A DNA stretch of 64,000 nucleotides from VXNE01 sp965205735 (GTDB lineage: Bacteria; Pseudomonadota; Gammaproteobacteria; Pseudomonadales; Azotimanducaceae). Below are positions 27,973-36,764 of this stretch, one piece after another; the first letter of the stretch is position 1; every line of letters begins with the position of its first letter. Under the pieces are notes generated by a model. The model searched no databases and had not been told where the DNA came from. It saw only the letters and a program-made list of their open reading frames with translations. The translations under genes and the position numbers were made by a program. The stretch lies in the NCBI GenBank assembly GCA_965205735.1, contig OZ242179.1, forward strand, positions 1 to 64,000, given 5' to 3'.

Positions 27973-28761
27973 AGCGAACAAGGCTGAGTTGGCTCGTGTG
28001 GCTGGCGAGTTTGCCGCCCGCGATCAGCACGCTTGCGCTGGTTTGCGCGATCGCGACCACCTCGGGCTTTGCGGCCCCCGCGGACGAGAACGATGTAGCG
28101 GCCCCGGCCGAAGACTGTGGCACGGCGTCCAATTGCGGGGGTATCGGCGGATGGCGTCTGATTTTTCTGGCCAAGGATCCTGACGACGCGAGCGTCGAGG
28201 ATACCGAGCCGGTCGCGGACCCGGAAGAACCGGTCGACAACCGGGCACCGGGTCCGGTGGGGTCGATCGACGATCAAGAACTGACGGTGGGCGGCGAGTC
28301 GGCGACCGTGGATGTGGCGCCTTTCTTCTCCGATCCCGACGGCGACGAACTGACCTATGCCGCGTCCTCTTCCGACGAACAGGTGGCGACCGCGAGCGCC
28401 TCGGGCAGTAGCGTGACGGTCGCGCCGGTCGCGGAGGGAACGGCCACGGTCACAGTCACGGCCCGGGATCCGGGATCTGACGGTCGAACAAACCTTTGGA
28501 GTGAACGTCACCGCCGCGTCGGAGGACTCCTATTGTCGCCCCGATGACGTTATTCAGCCCGGCGGCAGTTGCGACGTCTACAACACCGATACGAAGTTCG
28601 ATGTGAGTTCGACCGGCCAGGGATGCCTGCAGACCGGCTCGTCTACGAGTTGTGCCGGTGGTGGCATCAATGTACGCAGTTCCAACCTTACGTTTGTTGC
28701 TGCGCGGAACGACAACAATAGCTGGACGATCGAGGAGGTCAGTCCGGAGCCTCCGGACTAG
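27969..28761 (+). pseudogene. Exported Ig-like/cysteine-containing protein, broken by one frame shift
   Basis: Starts with a signal peptide (MKRTRLSWLVWLASLPPAIS, then hydrophobic to GFA/APADEND). Next comes a repeat-type beta-sandwich of the kind found in bacterial adhesins (DPDGDELTYAASSSDEQVAT, then VAEGTATVTVTARDP). At about 28473 the expected continuation DLTVEQTFGVNVTA lies one base further on. The second part (about 85 residues) holds four cysteines and ends NNSWTIEEVSPEPPD at 28761. Removing one G from the CCGGGATC run at 28470-28477 would give a single ~263-residue protein. It may be a pseudogene, a phase-variable gene or a sequence error. Confidence 0.55.
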
Positions 28762-28840
28762 TCGGCGGCAGGAGCAATGCAATGTGCGCGGAAAGCGGCA
28801 AGAAGGGTAAACCAGAGGCTCTGCAAAAGAGGTTGATATC

Positions 28841-29218
28841 ATGACTACAGGCACAGGCAGGACTTTCGGCGTCCTGGGCGTTTTTCTCGCTCTCCTCTTG
28901 GCGGCTCCGGTCCACGCGGCGATCGCGAGCATCGAGGCGAAGGCCACACGAACGTTGACGACGGGCGACGGCCGGTTCGGCGGCTGCATGGTCCAGTTGG
29001 ACCAAAGTCTCTCGGGCTCGGGGCTGGACTGTCCTAGCAGTAACTGGGTGACGTTCAGTTGCACCGGCGAGCATACGTCCAAGGACGAGGGCTTCCGCAT
29101 GTTCGAGTCCGCGCAGATGGCGTTCGCTCTGGACAAGACCATGGTGCTCGAGGTGACCGACGAGAAAAAACACAACGGTCATTGCTACGCGCGACGCGTG
29201 GATGTGAAGAAGAACTGA
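28841..29218 (+). CDS. Small exported protein with a four-cysteine module
   Basis: A 125-residue protein with a clear signal peptide (VFLALLLAAPVHA/AIAS). The rest is one module: IEAKATRTLTTGDGRFGGCM, GLDCPSSNWVTFSCTGEHT, RMFESAQMAFALDKTMVLEV, TDEKKHNGHCYARRVDVKKN. The four cysteines could form two disulfides in the periplasm or outside. The same module, with all four cysteines and the GDGRFGGCM, WVTFSCTGEH, RMFES and VTDEKKH blocks, forms the N-terminus of the 1751-residue protein encoded at 29698. Good site (AGAGG) before the ATG. I do not know the family by name or its function; a small Ca-rich-matrix or enzyme-linked module is possible. Confidence 0.8.
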   Translation: MTTGTGRTFGVLGVFLALLLAAPVHAAIASIEAKATRTLTTGDGRFGGCMVQLDQSLSGSGLDCPSSNWVTFSCTGEHTSKDEGFRMFESAQMAFALDKTMVLEVTDEKKHNGHCYARRVDVKKN

Positions 29219-29239
29219 TCGACCGGCGGAGATTCGGCT

Positions 29240-29701
29240 GTGGCAAGACCCAGGTTCGTCGTGGCGGCGCTGTCGGCGACGGCGGTGGCGGTGGTTGCGT
29301 CGATCTTGCTGCTGCGTCCGACAGGGGCGGAAATCGGATTTGCCGGCGAGGGTGAAAGTGGGCGAGATGCGGCGATAGCGCTCGACTCGGTGGGGCTCCT
29401 TGAGATCCACAATGCAACATTGGCCGCCGACGGAGATTTCCGGGAGGGCCGAGCAGACCGACGCGTGGACCCGCTATCCGAACGGCGCGCGAAACGGTCA
29501 GGTTCGTATCCGCCTGTTGGCGAACGCGGCGACGTGGGCGGATACCTTGATCCGGACGCCTATCCGGTCTCGCCGGTCGGCGGCGGCGTTTCGGATGACT
29601 TCGGCGAGTTCCAGGACCCAGCCTATGATCTTCCGTCCCCGCAACCGTACGGCGGCACATTGGATATCGGCGACTACCTGGCGCCGGAAGAAGGCCCGTG
29701 A
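29240..29701 (+). CDS. Exported or membrane-anchored hypothetical protein
   Basis: 153 residues from GTG 29240. A hydrophobic N-terminal segment (FVVAALSATAVAVVASILLL) is a signal anchor or signal peptide. The rest is polar and Gly/Pro/Asp-rich, with GGYLDPDAYPVSPVGGG and GDYLAPEEGP as related short motifs. No recognised domain. Its TGA stop overlaps the GTG start of the large exported protein, so the two are translationally coupled and probably act together. It follows the small four-cysteine gene by 21 bases, so 28841-34953 looks like one operon. Confidence 0.6.
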   Translation: MARPRFVVAALSATAVAVVASILLLRPTGAEIGFAGEGESGRDAAIALDSVGLLEIHNATLAADGDFREGRADRRVDPLSERRAKRSGSYPPVGERGDVGGYLDPDAYPVSPVGGGVSDDFGEFQDPAYDLPSPQPYGGTLDIGDYLAPEEGP

Positions 29702-32700
29702 TCCGTCTCCGAACGATAACCATGCGGGATGGGTCAAGCGCGCGGAGCTTCGCGAAATTGGCCGTTGGCATGTTGGTCAATAGAGGGGCGTTGGCTCTGG
29801 TCGCGTTGTTGCCGGCGCCCTTGCTCCACGCCGCCACGGCGTCCATCGAGGGCAACGTCGTGCAGGTTCTCGCCACCGGCGACGGCCGCTTCGGCGGCTG
29901 CATGGCCGCTCTGGATGTGGATCTGGCCGATGTCGGCCTCGACTGCTCTGGGAGTTGGGTGACATTCAGTTGCACCGGCGAGCATGCGGAGAAGGAAGAC
30001 GCCCATCGGATGTTCGAGTCGCTGCGCGCTGCGGTCGTCGCGGACAAATCTGTCGAAATGCGCGTGACGGACGAGAAGAAACACGGGCAATACTGCTACG
30101 CGAGCCGCATCAAGATACAGGACGAGCCCGATGTCGACGAGGACAGCGACGCGGACGGCGTGCTCGATCTGGACGACGACGTGCCCCTGGACGCGTCGGA
30201 GACGGTCGATACCGACGACGACGGCGTCGGCAACAATGCCGACACCGATGACGATAACGACGGCGTTTCCGACGCGGATGACGCATTCCCCCTGGATGCG
30301 AACGAGTCAGTCGACACGGACGGCGACGGTGTCGGCGACAACGAGGATACGGACGACGATAACGACGGCGTTTTGGACGTCGACGATCCGTGCCGGCTGG
30401 ATCGAGATGACAACTGTGAGGTGGCGACGTTTGCCCCGCCGGACATGGCGGCGTTCGATGCGCGTTTCGTCGGCAATCGTGTGACAACAGACGATCCCGC
30501 CAACTATGTTGACTTCGTTTCTGCGGGACGCTTCCGAGAAACCTCCGGTACGGAAACGTACGAGGGTAGCTATACGTACACGAATACGGGCGAAGACACG
30601 GGCATGGTCGTCTTCGAGTATGACGACGGCGACGAATGCACATCTAGCCTCACTTTCTCTTCGCGCACGGCGGGGGTGCTGAGCTACACATGCGACGATG
30701 GCGACAGCGGTTCGACCAGGTGGCGTCTGGTCGACTACGAACCGGCTGACCCAGCCGGACCGAGCACGTGTGAGGTCAGCCTTGGGCGAAGCAGTAGTGC
30801 CGGGGGCGCCGAGACCGAGACCGTCACGCTGTCGAGTGCGCGGGATGCGTCGGTGGGCACGAGCAACGTTCCTGCCAGTCTCGACGCCCGGATGGACGAT
30901 GCGTCCGACTTCGACGCGTACGAAATCGCCTTGAACACGGCCGGCCGATTGACTGTCTTGAGCGAGAGTTCGCTCGATATGCAGGCGCTGTTCCTGGCGG
31001 ACGACTGCACGGAAGTTGGCGGAGTTGGGGTCGTGGAGGACGTCGGTCGGCTTCCCGGAATCCCGTCGAACAACCTGAATTTTGCCGCGATCGGCGACGT
31101 GACTGACGGGACCTACTACCTCGTGGTATTCGAGTGGGCCGGCCGCACCGGGGACTATTCGCTCGAGTTGCTATTCGACGACCCGTTGGTGAACGATGCG
31201 CCGGTGATTCGAGACATCCCGGACCAGGAGATCGCGCCGGGCGACACCGCCACTGTTCTCCCGAACGTGCGGGACGACCGGGGCGACACCCATACGGTTT
31301 CCGCAGAATCGAACAATGTCGACATCGCGACGGTGGCCGTAGCCCGGACGGCGAGCGGAGACCCGGCGCTTGCCATTGCGGCGGTGGCCCAGGGAACCGC
31401 GACCATCTCCGTTGCGGCAACGGACCAGCACGACGCGAGCGCCACGGTAGTCGTGTTCGAAGTTGTCGTGCGGTCGCCGACGCTGGTCGCGCCCACCGTC
31501 GGGCCGGGAGGCGGGGCGGGAGAACTCGAGGTGGCCTTCACGGCGACGTTCGGGCCGAGGGAGACCCGCGCGTACGACTACCAGGTGCGGCGCAAGCGTC
31601 CGCAATCGCCGTGGGCGTCCGCGTGCGTCCGTTGGACCAACCGTGGAGCCAGCGAGCTCACGACTTTGGCCAGGAGGATCTTTACGGGGCTGGCTGCCGG
31701 CGTGATGTTCGAAGTGCGATACCGCGACCGTGGCTCGTCGTCGTGCACCGACGGCACCCCTGGCCACTGGTCCGCCGTCGGGGAGGGCCACTCCCGGGCG
31801 ACAGCCAGTGTCTTCGAACTGGACGCGGCCAACCGGAACCCGAGCGGAATCGTCCACGCGAACGGCGTACTGCACGTGTTGGATGAATTCGACGGCAAGG
31901 TGTACGCCTACACATCCGCCGGCGCGCGCGACGCGGACAACGACTTCGACCTCAGCGTCGACAACACCGACCCCGAAGGAATCACCTACGCCGACGGCAG
32001 GTTCTTCGTAGTCGACGACTCGGACGGCAAGGTCTACGCGTACCACCCGTCCGGGGCGCGCGACACAAGCTTTGACTTCGACCTCGACCCCTCCAACAGC
32101 ATTCCTGTCGGAATTACTCACGCCAACAGCAGGTTCTACGTCGCTGACTCCAGGGACAAAATCTACGTCTACCGGGAATCAGGAGACCGTGATCCCAATG
32201 CGGACTTCGACCTGGACCCCAACAACAGCGTCCCGGGCGGCTTCGCGCCTTCCGGCATCACTCATACCGGCGGACGTGTTTTCGTGGTGGATTGGATCAG
32301 CAAGGAGGTTTTCGCGTTCCGCACCTCCGGGGAGCGCGAACCGGGCTTCGATTTCGACCTCGATGCCGACAACCGCAGACCGGAGGGGATCGCAAACGGA
32401 AACGGCAACTTCCTGGTTGTCGACGCCGGCGACGACCGGATCTTCGTCTACGCCGAGGACGGCGGCGCCGCCGCCGCTCGACTGAGCTTCCCCGAAGGCA
32501 TCGCGACCAGCCGAACGATTGCGGAGAACATCCCTGCCGGGATCAATGTCGGTGCTCCCGTGTCCGCGGATGGCGACGAGGGGCTTGTCTACACGCTCGA
32601 CGGTCCCGATGTCGGCAGTTTCGACCTGCTTCCGGCTACGGGGCAGATCCGCACGAAGGACGGCGTCGCCTACGACTACGAGACGAAGGACCGCTACGTC

Positions 32701-34953
32701 GTCGAAGTCGGCGCGTCGGACGGGGACGGCAACCGCGCGAGCATCGACGTGACCATCCACATCGTCGATCTGGTGGCGTCCTGCGGGTCGCAGGACGAGT
32801 TGAATCTACGCACCAACCGCAGCGACGGGCGGCTGACACTCAGGTGGGATCCGTTGGCGGCACGCACAGAGCGTGCGCCCGTGCAAGGCTACGAGACCGA
32901 GATACGCCGGGGCGACACGGGTGCGTGGACCGACCGCCGCACGTTCCTCGGCCGCAACATCACGGGCGCGGTCTACGGGGATCTGGACAACGAAGTGGGC
33001 TACCAGGTCCGCGTCCGACCCCTCAACGCGGAGGGGGACTGCGAATGGTCCACGCCGGCATCCGGGATTCCAACGGCCGACCGCGCTCCCAGGGACGATG
33101 ACGAATACCATGACCGATTCGGACCGCATCCGGTGGGAACGCCCGAACGGAACTTCCGGCTTCTGACGCCGGGGCGCTGCCGGCACACCTTGGACGGGGT
33201 CAACCTGGATGCGGACTGCACCTACGAGAGAACCGGGCCAGATGCCGGCAGGATCTCCCTCGAGTTCGACGACCCGTCGCGTGGCTCCTGTAATGTCGCC
33301 CTGGCCTACTCGTCGCTGACCGCCGGGTCATTCATTGATGAGTGTTTCGATGCCGGGGTCAATACGAACGTGCCGTTCGACAGAAGCTTCAGAATGCCGC
33401 CGCTGTCCGACCAAGACGGCGAGGTCGAGGTACCGAGGGCGCCGAGAAGCCAGGAGGAGTTCGACGTGCTGGCGTGGGGCCGGGACGATCTCATTCCGGG
33501 ATTCGTGTTCGGTTGTCCGCCTGTATTCAACGAATGCGAGTTCTCGCCGGGCACAGGCTTCAGGGTTGGCCGCACGCCGGCGACTGGGCTTTCAGGTTGG
33601 ATCACGGGTGAGTACACCTACATGAACACCGGACCTTCCACGGGGGTGCTCACGTTCCGGGACGACACGGGCGGCAGCTACCGGTTCACGCTCGACTTCG
33701 GCGCATCGGGCAGCATGCGCGCCACGATCGAAGCCCCCGACGGCGGCGCGTCGGTGTGGCCCGGCATTCCCCATCTGGACCTGACGCTCGGCGCGCAACC
33801 GGTATTGCTGCCCATCCCCCCGTCATGGTCGGCGGCATTGGCCATCGAGTCTGACTTCGCCCCTGAGGATGCGAATACCGATGGTGTCCGCAGCGAATTG
33901 CTAAAGCGGTTCTTCCCTTACAATATTGCGGACTCGGATGGGGGTCTAAATTTTCGCCAGGACTATCTCAGGCTGGGTCGTAACCGGGCGATATACACCA
34001 TTGAGTTTCCTTGGCTAGATCCCAAGTTCATCTACGGGCGGGACGAAGCGGAAGCAGCACGGAGGCTGGCGCTGAACGGGTCCACATGGTCTTTCGTCCT
34101 GACCTTCGCTTCCGATGGAGCGGCCAGGTTCACCCTGACGGTGACCAAGGAAGGCCATTTGCCAACCGTGGTGGAAGGTGTGGTCGACTTTCACGGCGAC
34201 GGCGTCAGCGTCGACGAGTTCCCCGAGGAACTGCTGCTTCCGGACGACCCGCCGCAGGCATCCGGCGAAGATGTTTCCGGCGTCGAAGTGGCCGCCGCCA
34301 TCAGCACCACGCGCATCGGCGCCAATGATCTGCAGACTATCTTGGTGAGCGCCTCCGGGGCCGACCACCAGCCGGGCGATTGGCTCGAACCCAAGGACGG
34401 AAGCAACCAGCGGATGATGATCGTTGGTGCTGGCCAGGGTGCGTCCGCTTTGGCCTTCGAGGCACCCGCCCCGCACCTCGGTCGCAACGATCCCCAATCC
34501 CCTCGGGTGAAGATCTCAATGGCCGACCAGCCGGGCAATGGACTGCAGCGCAGGGATGGGACGAACCAGTGGACTACGTTGATCGGCGGTGGCGAACATT
34601 TGTCCGTTGCGGACATGATCGCCTCGACCGATGTGTCCTCTCGACCCGACGGCAACCTCCAGAAGACGCGCACCGCCTTCCCGCCGGGTCAGTCATCCGC
34701 ACTTGCGGCGGCCGTGGCGCTTCATTCGAGTACGGACAGGCGCGTGGCCGCCTCCAGCTCCGCGTTTACCCAACTCACGGTCGTCTGCATGCAGGTAAGG
34801 CAGGGCATACCGACCCGCGGTGCCCGGTACTTCTCCCGGGCCAAGGCCGCGGAGGGCGAGGTTCAGTTGTGCCAGAAGGACTGTGTGTTGAACGAGACCA
34901 GCAACATACAAGGTTGTGTCTGGGGCTGTGAAGCCAGCAGCGAAGGAGATTGA
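29698..34953 (+). CDS. Giant exported multidomain protein with calcium-type repeats
   Basis: 1751 residues. Order: signal peptide (ALVALLPAPLLHA/ATAS); four-cysteine module (residues ~45-140, as in the 28841 protein); Asp-rich thrombospondin type 3-like calcium repeats (~141-241, motif DTDDDNDGVSDADDAFP); a ~100-residue beta domain with ETYEGSYTYTNTGEDTG (~242-348); a PPC-like domain (~355-495); an Ig-like domain (~500-595); a fibronectin III-like domain; five ~44-residue repeats with DFDLDxxNxxPxGI (~703-924), likely propeller-like; a cadherin-like domain (~928-1024); a second Fn3 (~1031-1128); three more beta domains of the SYTYTNTG kind, and a tail ending in CVLNETSNIQGCVWGCE. The make-up points to a surface adhesin or matrix protein needing calcium. 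No catalytic motif and no autotransporter barrel were seen. Confidence 0.85.
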   Translation: MIRLRTITMRDGSSARSFAKLAVGMLVNRGALALVALLPAPLLHAATASIEGNVVQVLATGDGRFGGCMAALDVDLADVGLDCSGSWVTFSCTGEHAEKEDAHRMFESLRAAVVADKSVEMRVTDEKKHGQYCYASRIKIQDEPDVDEDSDADGVLDLDDDVPLDASETVDTDDDGVGNNADTDDDNDGVSDADDAFPLDANESVDTDGDGVGDNEDTDDDNDGVLDVDDPCRLDRDDNCEVATFAPPDMAAFDARFVGNRVTTDDPANYVDFVSAGRFRETSGTETYEGSYTYTNTGEDTGMVVFEYDDGDECTSSLTFSSRTAGVLSYTCDDGDSGSTRWRLVDYEPADPAGPSTCEVSLGRSSSAGGAETETVTLSSARDASVGTSNVPASLDARMDDASDFDAYEIALNTAGRLTVLSESSLDMQALFLADDCTEVGGVGVVEDVGRLPGIPSNNLNFAAIGDVTDGTYYLVVFEWAGRTGDYSLELLFDDPLVNDAPVIRDIPDQEIAPGDTATVLPNVRDDRGDTHTVSAESNNVDIATVAVARTASGDPALAIAAVAQGTATISVAATDQHDASATVVVFEVVVRSPTLVAPTVGPGGGAGELEVAFTATFGPRETRAYDYQVRRKRPQSPWASACVRWTNRGASELTTLARRIFTGLAAGVMFEVRYRDRGSSSCTDGTPGHWSAVGEGHSRATASVFELDAANRNPSGIVHANGVLHVLDEFDGKVYAYTSAGARDADNDFDLSVDNTDPEGITYADGRFFVVDDSDGKVYAYHPSGARDTSFDFDLDPSNSIPVGITHANSRFYVADSRDKIYVYRESGDRDPNADFDLDPNNSVPGGFAPSGITHTGGRVFVVDWISKEVFAFRTSGEREPGFDFDLDADNRRPEGIANGNGNFLVVDAGDDRIFVYAEDGGAAAARLSFPEGIATSRTIAENIPAGINVGAPVSADGDEGLVYTLDGPDVGSFDLLPATGQIRTKDGVAYDYETKDRYVVEVGASDGDGNRASIDVTIHIVDLVASCGSQDELNLRTNRSDGRLTLRWDPLAARTERAPVQGYETEIRRGDTGAWTDRRTFLGRNITGAVYGDLDNEVGYQVRVRPLNAEGDCEWSTPASGIPTADRAPRDDDEYHDRFGPHPVGTPERNFRLLTPGRCRHTLDGVNLDADCTYERTGPDAGRISLEFDDPSRGSCNVALAYSSLTAGSFIDECFDAGVNTNVPFDRSFRMPPLSDQDGEVEVPRAPRSQEEFDVLAWGRDDLIPGFVFGCPPVFNECEFSPGTGFRVGRTPATGLSGWITGEYTYMNTGPSTGVLTFRDDTGGSYRFTLDFGASGSMRATIEAPDGGASVWPGIPHLDLTLGAQPVLLPIPPSWSAALAIESDFAPEDANTDGVRSELLKRFFPYNIADSDGGLNFRQDYLRLGRNRAIYTIEFPWLDPKFIYGRDEAEAARRLALNGSTWSFVLTFASDGAARFTLTVTKEGHLPTVVEGVVDFHGDGVSVDEFPEELLLPDDPPQASGEDVSGVEVAAAISTTRIGANDLQTILVSASGADHQPGDWLEPKDGSNQRMMIVGAGQGASALAFEAPAPHLGRNDPQSPRVKISMADQPGNGLQRRDGTNQWTTLIGGGEHLSVADMIASTDVSSRPDGNLQKTRTAFPPGQSSALAAAVALHSSTDRRVAASSSAFTQLTVVCMQVRQGIPTRGARYFSRAKAAEGEVQLCQKDCVLNETSNIQGCVWGCEASSEGD
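31805..32475 (+). repeat. Five tandem ~44-codon repeats within the giant exported protein
   Basis: Five consecutive segments each start near (D)FDLDxxNxxPxGI, continue with a short hydrophobic strand (such as GRFFVVDDSDGKVYAY) and end with a G-x-R-D or G-E-R-E turn. The pattern resembles NHL/beta-propeller blades. Copies have diverged, so this is an old protein-level repeat, not a recent DNA expansion. Confidence 0.8.
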
Positions 34954-35063
34954 CGGGTGGCTGCCCCCTTGGGGGGCTATATTGCTCGGAAACACCGGTC
35001 TGTACCGCCCGTCGCCCCAGTGCGACCGAGCGGGCTTTCGGTAGTCAAGTAGATGATTCGCCA

Positions 35064-35321
35064 ATGGATGTAAACATGAACGAACCATTCTTGAAACGAA
35101 TCTGGATTTGCCGAACCTTTCTTGTGCTCGGATTGAGTCTATGGTCGGTTCAACCCCAAGCTGTATCCAGCGTTGGCGCCGAGGTGGGCTACGAGGTCCC
35201 CCGAAAGCTGTCATCCGGCGATAAGGTGAACCCCAAGACGGCTGGTTTGACCGCGATCAAGCTCGCGAAACGGGGCAAACATCGCAACATCGCCAAGTTG
35301 CTTCGAGAGGCCAGGAGGTAG
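35064..35321 (+). CDS. Small exported protein with one ankyrin-like repeat
   Basis: About 85 residues from ATG 35064 (ATG 35076 is nearly as good). A hydrophobic N-terminus (RTFLVLGLSLWSVQPQAVSS) suggests export. The C-terminal part, NPKTAGLTAIKLAKRGKHRN followed by IAKLLREARR, matches the end of an ankyrin repeat (usual form G-TAL-LA-GH-I-LL). One repeat cannot fold alone in the usual way, so this may be a shortened ankyrin protein or a cap that pairs with a partner. The C2-like gene starts 2 bases after its stop, which suggests coupling. The open frame upstream to 34950 overlaps the giant gene's end and is not used. Confidence 0.6.
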   Translation: MDVNMNEPFLKRIWICRTFLVLGLSLWSVQPQAVSSVGAEVGYEVPRKLSSGDKVNPKTAGLTAIKLAKRGKHRNIAKLLREARR

Positions 35322-35323
35322 TA

Positions 35324-36244
35324 GTGATTCGAAATCTAGGGAACGTATGGTTGACGTTGACAAAGGGCTGCCTTGTCCTTGGTATCGTCGCGCATGGCGC
35401 TAGCGCTGGCGCCGCGTCGGGTTGGGACGGCGCGACTTATGTGCTCACTGTGCGCGACATGGAAATCTTGCATGACGTCAACACGGACGATAGCTGGTCG
35501 CCGGCTCCCGACCTTATTGTCCGCATCGCGCGGACGGATCCTGAGGTGAGCCGCGAGATTCGGCGACTCGGAAAGGTGAATGGCCGTCAGCTATCGCGAC
35601 ATCGAAAAGTGGAGCGAGCGCGGGACGATCTCCTTGAGCAGAGGGAAGAGAGCGCAGCAGAGCGCGTTGAACCGTTGACAGAGACGCAGACGGAACGCTT
35701 GAAAACGCTGCTTTTGGAGGCGGGGTACAGGTGCTTGAAGTCACAGAGATCTTGCCGCCGCTGCCCGGAGGAAGGGGACTTCGACACCTGCTATGCCTGC
35801 GCGAAATGCCCAGAAATTGAGCTGCTTCAATGGCGCAAGAGTGAAAGCGAACGCGTCCCGGCCCCGCCCCTGACCGAAAGGCAACAGCGGCGGCTGGAAG
35901 ATTACGAGGAAGAAGCGCGGACGCTCGCTGAAGAGATAGCAGCGACGAAAACGCAGGTAGCGAATCTGCGGCGGTTGATCTCTGGCTCCTCCAGGAAGAT
36001 CGAAACATCCAGTCGCCTGGTCGATTTCGGGGATAGAGCTGTCATCAGGGTATATCCCGACGACAAGATCAAGGTTTCGGTCTGGGACGACGACGTCTTC
36101 AACGACGATCTCTACGGCCGGGCCACCGTAACACTCGACCGCGCGACGCTGGAGCGTGGAACGCTCGATGTGTCGATTGTGCCGAACATCAAGTTCGTCC
36201 GGTTGAAATTCAGGCGGGACGAGAGTACGTCCGTCCCGGAATGA
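35324..36244 (+). CDS. Exported C2-like protein with a coiled-coil, cysteine-rich insert
   Basis: 306 residues, GTG start with AGGAGG 6 bases before it. Signal peptide (LTKGCLVLGIVAHGASAGAA). The outer parts look like one C2 beta-sandwich split in two: ATYVLTVRDMEIL and PDLIVRIARTD at the front, then KIKVSVWDDDVFNDDLYGRA and later strands after residue ~245, with Asp runs like C2 calcium loops. Between them is a ~140-residue insert of charged helices and a cluster of seven cysteines (CLKSQRSCRRCPEEGDFDTC, then YACAKC). The cysteine cluster could bind a metal. A decayed copy of its 3' end lies at 38033-38145. Function unknown. Confidence 0.7.
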   Translation: MIRNLGNVWLTLTKGCLVLGIVAHGASAGAASGWDGATYVLTVRDMEILHDVNTDDSWSPAPDLIVRIARTDPEVSREIRRLGKVNGRQLSRHRKVERARDDLLEQREESAAERVEPLTETQTERLKTLLLEAGYRCLKSQRSCRRCPEEGDFDTCYACAKCPEIELLQWRKSESERVPAPPLTERQQRRLEDYEEEARTLAEEIAATKTQVANLRRLISGSSRKIETSSRLVDFGDRAVIRVYPDDKIKVSVWDDDVFNDDLYGRATVTLDRATLERGTLDVSIVPNIKFVRLKFRRDESTSVPE

Positions 36245-36320
36245 CCCAGGCTGACAGGGTGATAGGCGGGCTTGGGCGGGGCAAGACACGGCGCCCGCCA
36301 GGGCGACAGGTTTTGTGTCA

Positions 36321-36352
36321 TTAACGTTTGCCAATGATGGTCGCCGGGTCCA
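36321..36352. repeat. Detached copy of the nlpD-like gene's 3' end (left copy of an att-like direct repeat)
   Basis: 32 bases match 38981-39012 at 28 positions. Read on the minus strand they encode DPATIIGKR and a stop, against DPATIVGKR and a stop at the end of the nlpD-like gene. Most differences are silent, so this is a piece of a homologous gene, not chance. Direct repeats of a gene's 3' end at both ends of a segment are the usual mark of site-specific integration; here the flanked segment is ~2.7 kb and has no visible integrase. Confidence 0.65.
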
Positions 36353-36417
36353 AGAAGGGCTGCGTGTTGGACGTAGGAACAAACATTCAGGGTTGCGTAT
36401 CGGGTTGCGAGCAGTGA
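36334..36417 (+). pseudogene. Fragment carrying the cysteine tail of the giant exported protein
   Basis: A 27-codon frame (MMVAGSKKGCVLDVGTNIQG then CVSGCEQ and stop) ends in the same pattern as the giant protein's C-terminus: CVLNETSNIQG then CVWGCE. The shared pattern is C-V-L-x(4)-N-I-Q-G-C-V-x-G-C-E. It begins inside the detached nlpD-like 3' end, so it is probably the last remnant of a lost paralogue rather than a gene. The rest of 36245-36764 shows no convincing coding sequence. Confidence 0.55.
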
Positions 36418-36764
36418 CCGACCGAGATCTGGATGCGGCGCCTGGGAATCCTTTCCAATACAGGGAACAATCTGAACGGGGAGCAGAGGATCTTGGAGAA
36501 TTACTTGGGAGGTTGGAGATGGGTTCCATGGTGCCGTTGAAGCGTTGTTGGGATGAACTCGATCCTGGTTTTTTGATGACGCGGGTCGAGCACAAGGGCC
36601 GCCCGCGCAGGCGTTGCTCAACGCCTCCACGATCCGCTAGCGAAAACGCCGATGCAACCGAACGGTCGCCGAAGGCCGAGAACCATGAGGGATTGCCTGC
36701 TCTTTGCCGCCCACGCCTCTTCGCGGCACAGCCGATTCGAGCGCAGGCGCGTTCTCGTGTCGTA

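Noticed and set aside
27773..28183. 136-codon frame overlapping the small 72-residue gene and the Ig-like gene
   Set aside because: Overlaps two better-supported frames and has no signal peptide or family likeness.
30120..30420. Asp-rich repetitive DNA as a possible satellite or CRISPR
   Set aside because: It is coding for thrombospondin type 3-like calcium repeats; the repeats diverge at DNA level and keep codon phase.
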